From Mucilaginibacter sp. UBA4741 (GTDB lineage: Bacteria > Bacteroidota > Bacteroidia > Sphingobacteriales > Sphingobacteriaceae): 10,954 nucleotides of DNA. The position numbers and the translations under genes are program-made. Below, one piece after another: positions 8,753 through 10,954 of this stretch. The DNA lies in assembly GCA_002403905.1 (NCBI GenBank), contig DHIR01000241.1:1-10954 (forward strand), written 5' to 3'. Position 1 is the first letter of the stretch; the number at the start of each line of letters is the position of its first letter. Below the pieces are notes generated by a model, which ran no database searches, had not been told where the DNA came from, and worked only from the letters and a program-made list of their open reading frames with translations.

Positions 8753-9598
8753 TTATTTAACCGCTTTCAGGCTCAGGTCCAGGCAGGTAACCGAATGCGT
8801 TAACGCACCTATTGATACATAATCAACCCCGCAATTAGCATACTCGCGTACGTTGTCGACAGTTATACCGCCTGACGCTTCTGTTATGTAACGGCCCTCA
8901 ATAATATTAACAGCTTGTTTCAGATCGGCGAAATTAAAGTTATCCAGCAATATGCGGTCTACACCGCCGGTTTGTATAACTTCATCCAACTCTTCCTGGT
9001 TACGTACTTCAATTTCGATAGCCAGTTTTTTATTGTTGGCAGAAATATATTGATGCGCGTTCTCTATAGCGCGTGCTATACCGCCCGAATAATCAACATG
9101 ATTATCCTTGATCAAAATCATATCATACAAACCAAAACGATGGTTAACACCGCCGCCTATACGTACGGCCCATTTCTCCAGGTAACGCATACCGGGTGTG
9201 GTTTTACGTGTGTCTAACACCTGGGTATTAGTACCTTTTAACAAGTCGACAATATGATCTGTAGCCGTAGCAATGCCAGACATTCGCTGCATGCAGTTCA
9301 GCACCAAACGTTCGGCAGTTAGTATACTTATAACGTTGCCTTCAACCTCAAATACAATTTCTTTAGGTCTTACTTCGGTACCGTCATTGATGAATACATT
9401 TAGCTTTAGGCCCTTATCAACGCGATGGAAGATATATTCGGCCAGCTCAACACCGGCTATGATGCCGGTTTCTTTAACTAACAGCTTTGCCTTGCCGGTT
9501 GTACCCGCGGGTATGGTGGCTAATGATGTATGGTCGCCATCACCTACATCTTCTTTAAGGGCATTATCTATAAAATGGCGTACAAGTTCTTTATCCAA
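8753..9598 (-). CDS. nadC: Quinolinate phosphoribosyltransferase (nicotinate-nucleotide pyrophosphorylase)
   Basis: A cytoplasmic enzyme of de novo NAD synthesis that converts quinolinate and PRPP to nicotinate mononucleotide, CO2 and pyrophosphate. Hallmarks are the N-terminal ALKEDVGDGDHTS, the substrate-binding run DTRKTTPGMRYLEKW, GGGVNHRFGLYDMILIKDNH, the EIEVRN strand, LDNF, and the C-terminal EASGGI and VDYVSIGALTHS. I chose TTG at 9598-9596 as the start, giving 281 residues beginning (M)DKELVRHFIDNALKED, the usual family length. The frame stays open to a GTG at 9721, but those 41 extra residues are histidine-rich, come from an 8-bp repeat and have no family counterpart. No in-frame ATG exists in that stretch, and a -7 promoter box lies inside it. 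The enzyme call is certain; the start is probable. Partners nadA and nadB are not in the window. Confidence 0.92.
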   Translation of the reverse strand: MDKELVRHFIDNALKEDVGDGDHTSLATIPAGTTGKAKLLVKETGIIAGVELAEYIFHRVDKGLKLNVFINDGTEVRPKEIVFEVEGNVISILTAERLVLNCMQRMSGIATATDHIVDLLKGTNTQVLDTRKTTPGMRYLEKWAVRIGGGVNHRFGLYDMILIKDNHVDYSGGIARAIENAHQYISANNKKLAIEIEVRNQEELDEVIQTGGVDRILLDNFNFADLKQAVNIIEGRYITEASGGITVDNVREYANCGVDYVSIGALTHSVTCLDLSLKAVK

Positions 9599-9621
9599 AT
9601 CAGTTACTATTTTAGAAGCTC

Positions 9622-9629
9622 CAAAAGTA
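9622..9629 (-). promoter_or_regulatory. Candidate -7 element for nadC
   Basis: The minus strand reads TACTTTTG, an exact TAnnTTTG match, 23 nt before the TTG start at 9598. No TTG is present at the -33 distance, where the 8-bp repeat array begins. If it is used, the longer GTG-initiated frame would not be on the message. Confidence 0.4.
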
Positions 9630-9643
9630 ATAACATTTTTTGG

Positions 9644-9699
9644 ATGTGATAGTTTGAGGATGTGTAAATGTGCAGATATGTGGATGTGCAGATGGGGTG
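9644..9699. repeat. 8-bp repeat array, ATGTGCAG type, about 7 units
   Basis: In exact 8-bp register on the plus strand: ATGTGATA, GTTTGAGG, ATGTGTAA, ATGTGCAG, ATATGTGG, ATGTGCAG, ATGGGGTG. Two units are identical and the others have diverged. It lies just upstream of the inferred nadC start and encodes the histidine-rich stretch of the long nadC frame. Confidence 0.7.
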
Positions 9700-9713
9700 T
9701 TACATTTTGAAAG

Positions 9714-9733
9714 TGGAACACTTTGGAACACCA
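9714..9733. repeat. 10-bp tandem repeat TGGAACACYW x2
   Basis: TGGAACACTT (9714-9723) is followed at once by TGGAACACCA (9724-9733). It is next to the 8-bp array and probably part of the same repeat-rich island between nadC and the hydrolase. Confidence 0.5.
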
Positions 9734-9770
9734 TAGTAGCTTTTTATGCTGTAAAATTAAATCTGGTTTA

Positions 9771-9836
9771 GTCTCTTATGATTTTACTTTTGAGACAGCC
9801 TCTTGTCCAAAGGACTCCTATGAAGGGGGTGAGGCT
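9771..9836. repeat. Nested inverted repeats at the hydrolase 3' end, possible mobile-element remnant
   Basis: GTCTC (9771-9775) pairs with GAGAC (9792-9796), AGCCTC (9797-9802) pairs with GAGGCT (9831-9836), and GTCC (9805-9808) pairs with GGAC (9812-9815). The minus-strand string GAGGCTGTCTCAAAAG (9802-9787) resembles sequences I recall at insertion-sequence ends and dispersed palindromes in Bacteroidetes, but no second end is visible here. The last arm overlaps the TAG stop of the hydrolase gene. No T-run follows, so a terminator role is unsupported. Confidence 0.45.
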
Positions 9837-10857
9837 ATTGCAACACCTCCACCATCGCCTTCCTTGCGTCACCATTACCAAAATTGCCGGCGAGGTGCCC
9901 GGCATCACTGTCGATCATTACCAGTTTCGCATTTACCAGTTTCGCAAAATCAATAGCCGGTTTGGGGTTAACAATATGATCCTGTAAAGATGTTATGATG
10001 AGCATTTTTGCTTTAACATGTGCCGCTACTTCTTTTAACGAACTGTTATAATCTTTAGCAATATCAAATTGCTCTAAAGCGGCTGATTGGTAATAAGTAT
10101 CGTTCCAATCGCTATGTTGCTGGGCCTCGGTATCGGCTAACCATTTGGGGAACGCATCATGCGGCTTTGACCTTACTTTTTCTGTAGGGGTGGTTAACAA
10201 AAGCTCCCAAAGCATATTTACCATACTGATCTTTGGATTAACCTTATAATTACCGTGGTTATATTCAGGGTCGTTCTCAATGATCTTACGGTACAGCGCT
10301 CCACGCATATTATCATAACTGGTAAACTGTGGTGTGCCAACTATGGGTATTAAAATATCTGCAAAGTCAGGATAAGTTATGGCCCATTGAAAAGTTTGTA
10401 TACCACCCATCGATATACCGGTTATGGCATGGACATGGGTAATACCAAATTTTTGAGCGAGCAGGCGGTGCTGGCTCTCTATCATATCAACCGCAGAAAA
10501 AGCCGGAAACTTCATCCCATTTTGTTTAACACTGTTTGATGGCGATGACGAAATACCATCGCCCAGCGCGTCAACTATCATTACAAAATACCGGGTAGTA
10601 TCAATGGCCCGCCAGGTATCGGGCCCTTCCAGGTTTTTTGATACACCACCAAACCAGGTAAGCATTAGCACGCCGTTAGATTTATCCGCATTTAACTTAC
10701 CATAAGTACGATAGCCAATCTTGCAATCAGCGATGGTACCGCCTGCTACTTTAAGATCGCCTATAGTGGCTACTTGTTGTCTGTCGGCTTTTTTGTTTTG
10801 GGCATGAGATGATGCAGTTGCAAGGAATATTAATATTATTGGGATAAGTTTTTTCAT
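9835..10857 (-). CDS. Exported alpha/beta hydrolase, MetX (homoserine acetyltransferase)-like
   Basis: A 340-residue alpha/beta-hydrolase-fold protein. The ATG at 10857-10855 begins a good Sec signal peptide, MKKLIPIILIFLATASSHAQ, so I preferred it to the in-frame ATG at 10908, which would bury the signal and lies in the likely promoter. The nucleophile is S149 in GISMGG, the acid is probably D293 in SLQDHIVNP, and the base H321 in DAGHLAG. The overall line (YGKLNADKSNGVLM, GDGISSSPSNS, then the elbow) follows the MetX superfamily. The MetX substrate-loop motifs are replaced and the protein is exported, which does not fit homoserine acetylation in methionine synthesis. A periplasmic esterase or other hydrolase is more likely; the substrate is unknown. 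The stop codon falls inside a palindromic repeat, so the C-terminus may have been altered by a few residues. Confidence 0.88.
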   Translation of the reverse strand: MKKLIPIILIFLATASSHAQNKKADRQQVATIGDLKVAGGTIADCKIGYRTYGKLNADKSNGVLMLTWFGGVSKNLEGPDTWRAIDTTRYFVMIVDALGDGISSSPSNSVKQNGMKFPAFSAVDMIESQHRLLAQKFGITHVHAITGISMGGIQTFQWAITYPDFADILIPIVGTPQFTSYDNMRGALYRKIIENDPEYNHGNYKVNPKISMVNMLWELLLTTPTEKVRSKPHDAFPKWLADTEAQQHSDWNDTYYQSAALEQFDIAKDYNSSLKEVAAHVKAKMLIITSLQDHIVNPKPAIDFAKLVNAKLVMIDSDAGHLAGNFGNGDARKAMVEVLQ

Positions 10858-10877
10858 TTGAGGGATAATTGATTGGA

Positions 10878-10908
10878 TAAAGCTATTGAAAAGAATGTGG
10901 GAATGCAA
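10878..10908 (-). promoter_or_regulatory. Candidate promoter of the exported hydrolase gene
   Basis: On the minus strand TTG (10908-10906), a 20-nt spacer and TAGCTTTA (10885-10878) fit the -33/-7 layout with one mismatch at the last -7 base. The ATG at 10857 lies 20 nt beyond. This supports the shorter start, because the longer frame would begin at the -33 element. The rest of the sequence to the window end shows no gene. Confidence 0.4.
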
Positions 10909-10954
10909 TGCATCATATTACAGTAGATACACCAGGGCAGACGCATTAAAATAA

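Noticed and set aside
9273..9710. 145-codon open frame on the plus strand antisense to nadC
   Set aside because: It lies opposite a strongly conserved enzyme, its product is Ser/Thr/Pro-rich low-quality sequence, and no start signal supports it. It is a shadow frame.
9599..9721. GTG start at 9721 for nadC
   Set aside because: It adds 41 residues from repeat DNA that have no counterpart in the family and lies upstream of the likely promoter box. The TTG at 9598 gives the normal length.
9771..9836. Palindromes after the hydrolase gene as a rho-independent terminator
   Set aside because: The stems are short or have long loops and none is followed by a T-run in the direction of transcription.
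9723..9987. Two overlapping plus-strand frames of 77 and 69 codons between nadC and the hydrolase
   Set aside because: They overlap each other and the hydrolase 3' end, run through repeats and show no protein-like pattern.
10858..10908. ATG at 10908 as start of the exported hydrolase
   Set aside because: It would place 17 residues before a textbook signal peptide and coincides with the -33 box of the candidate promoter.

Overview
The window looks like a chromosomal stretch of a Bacteroidetes genome, most likely Sphingobacteriaceae (Mucilaginibacter or Pedobacter type). This rests on a DUF4294 protein, a bacillithiol gene (bshB1), a DUF6922/AbiEii pair, several promoters of the TTG/TAnnTTTG type used by Bacteroidetes, and almost no Shine-Dalgarno sequences. 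The genus is inferred from protein style, not from a database search. The DNA is AT-rich and gene-dense, with no RNA gene, CRISPR array or intact insertion sequence.

Left part (1-1567, minus strand): a tight three-gene operon of an exported DUF4294 protein, a thioredoxin-type glutathione peroxidase and the truncated 5' part of bshB1 (bacillithiol synthesis). It is transcribed divergently from a bifunctional (p)ppGpp synthetase/hydrolase, rel (1674-3893). The rel-fur gap holds two inverted arrays of a 7-bp repeat. The second array carries the -33 element of a very good promoter.

Middle part (4019-6724, plus strand): this promoter drives a four-gene operon of a Fur-family regulator, a DUF6922 protein, an AbiEii-type nucleotidyltransferase toxin and purA. 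The putative toxin-antitoxin pair is wedged seamlessly between the two housekeeping genes and ends with a TAATG junction into purA. A rho-independent terminator follows purA. Next comes pabB (folate/PABA synthesis), which converges on plsY (phospholipid synthesis) with a 9-bp overlap of coding ends.

Right part (minus strand): plsY, nadC (NAD synthesis) and an exported alpha/beta hydrolase of the MetX superfamily. An 8-bp repeat array, a short 10-bp repeat and palindromic repeats fill the space between nadC and the hydrolase. The longest nadC reading frame runs into that repeat DNA. The likely true start is a TTG at 9598, preceded by a -7 promoter element.

Most genes are housekeeping. The less ordinary material is the toxin-antitoxin insertion inside the fur-purA operon and the short-period repeats that lie on promoters and gene ends.
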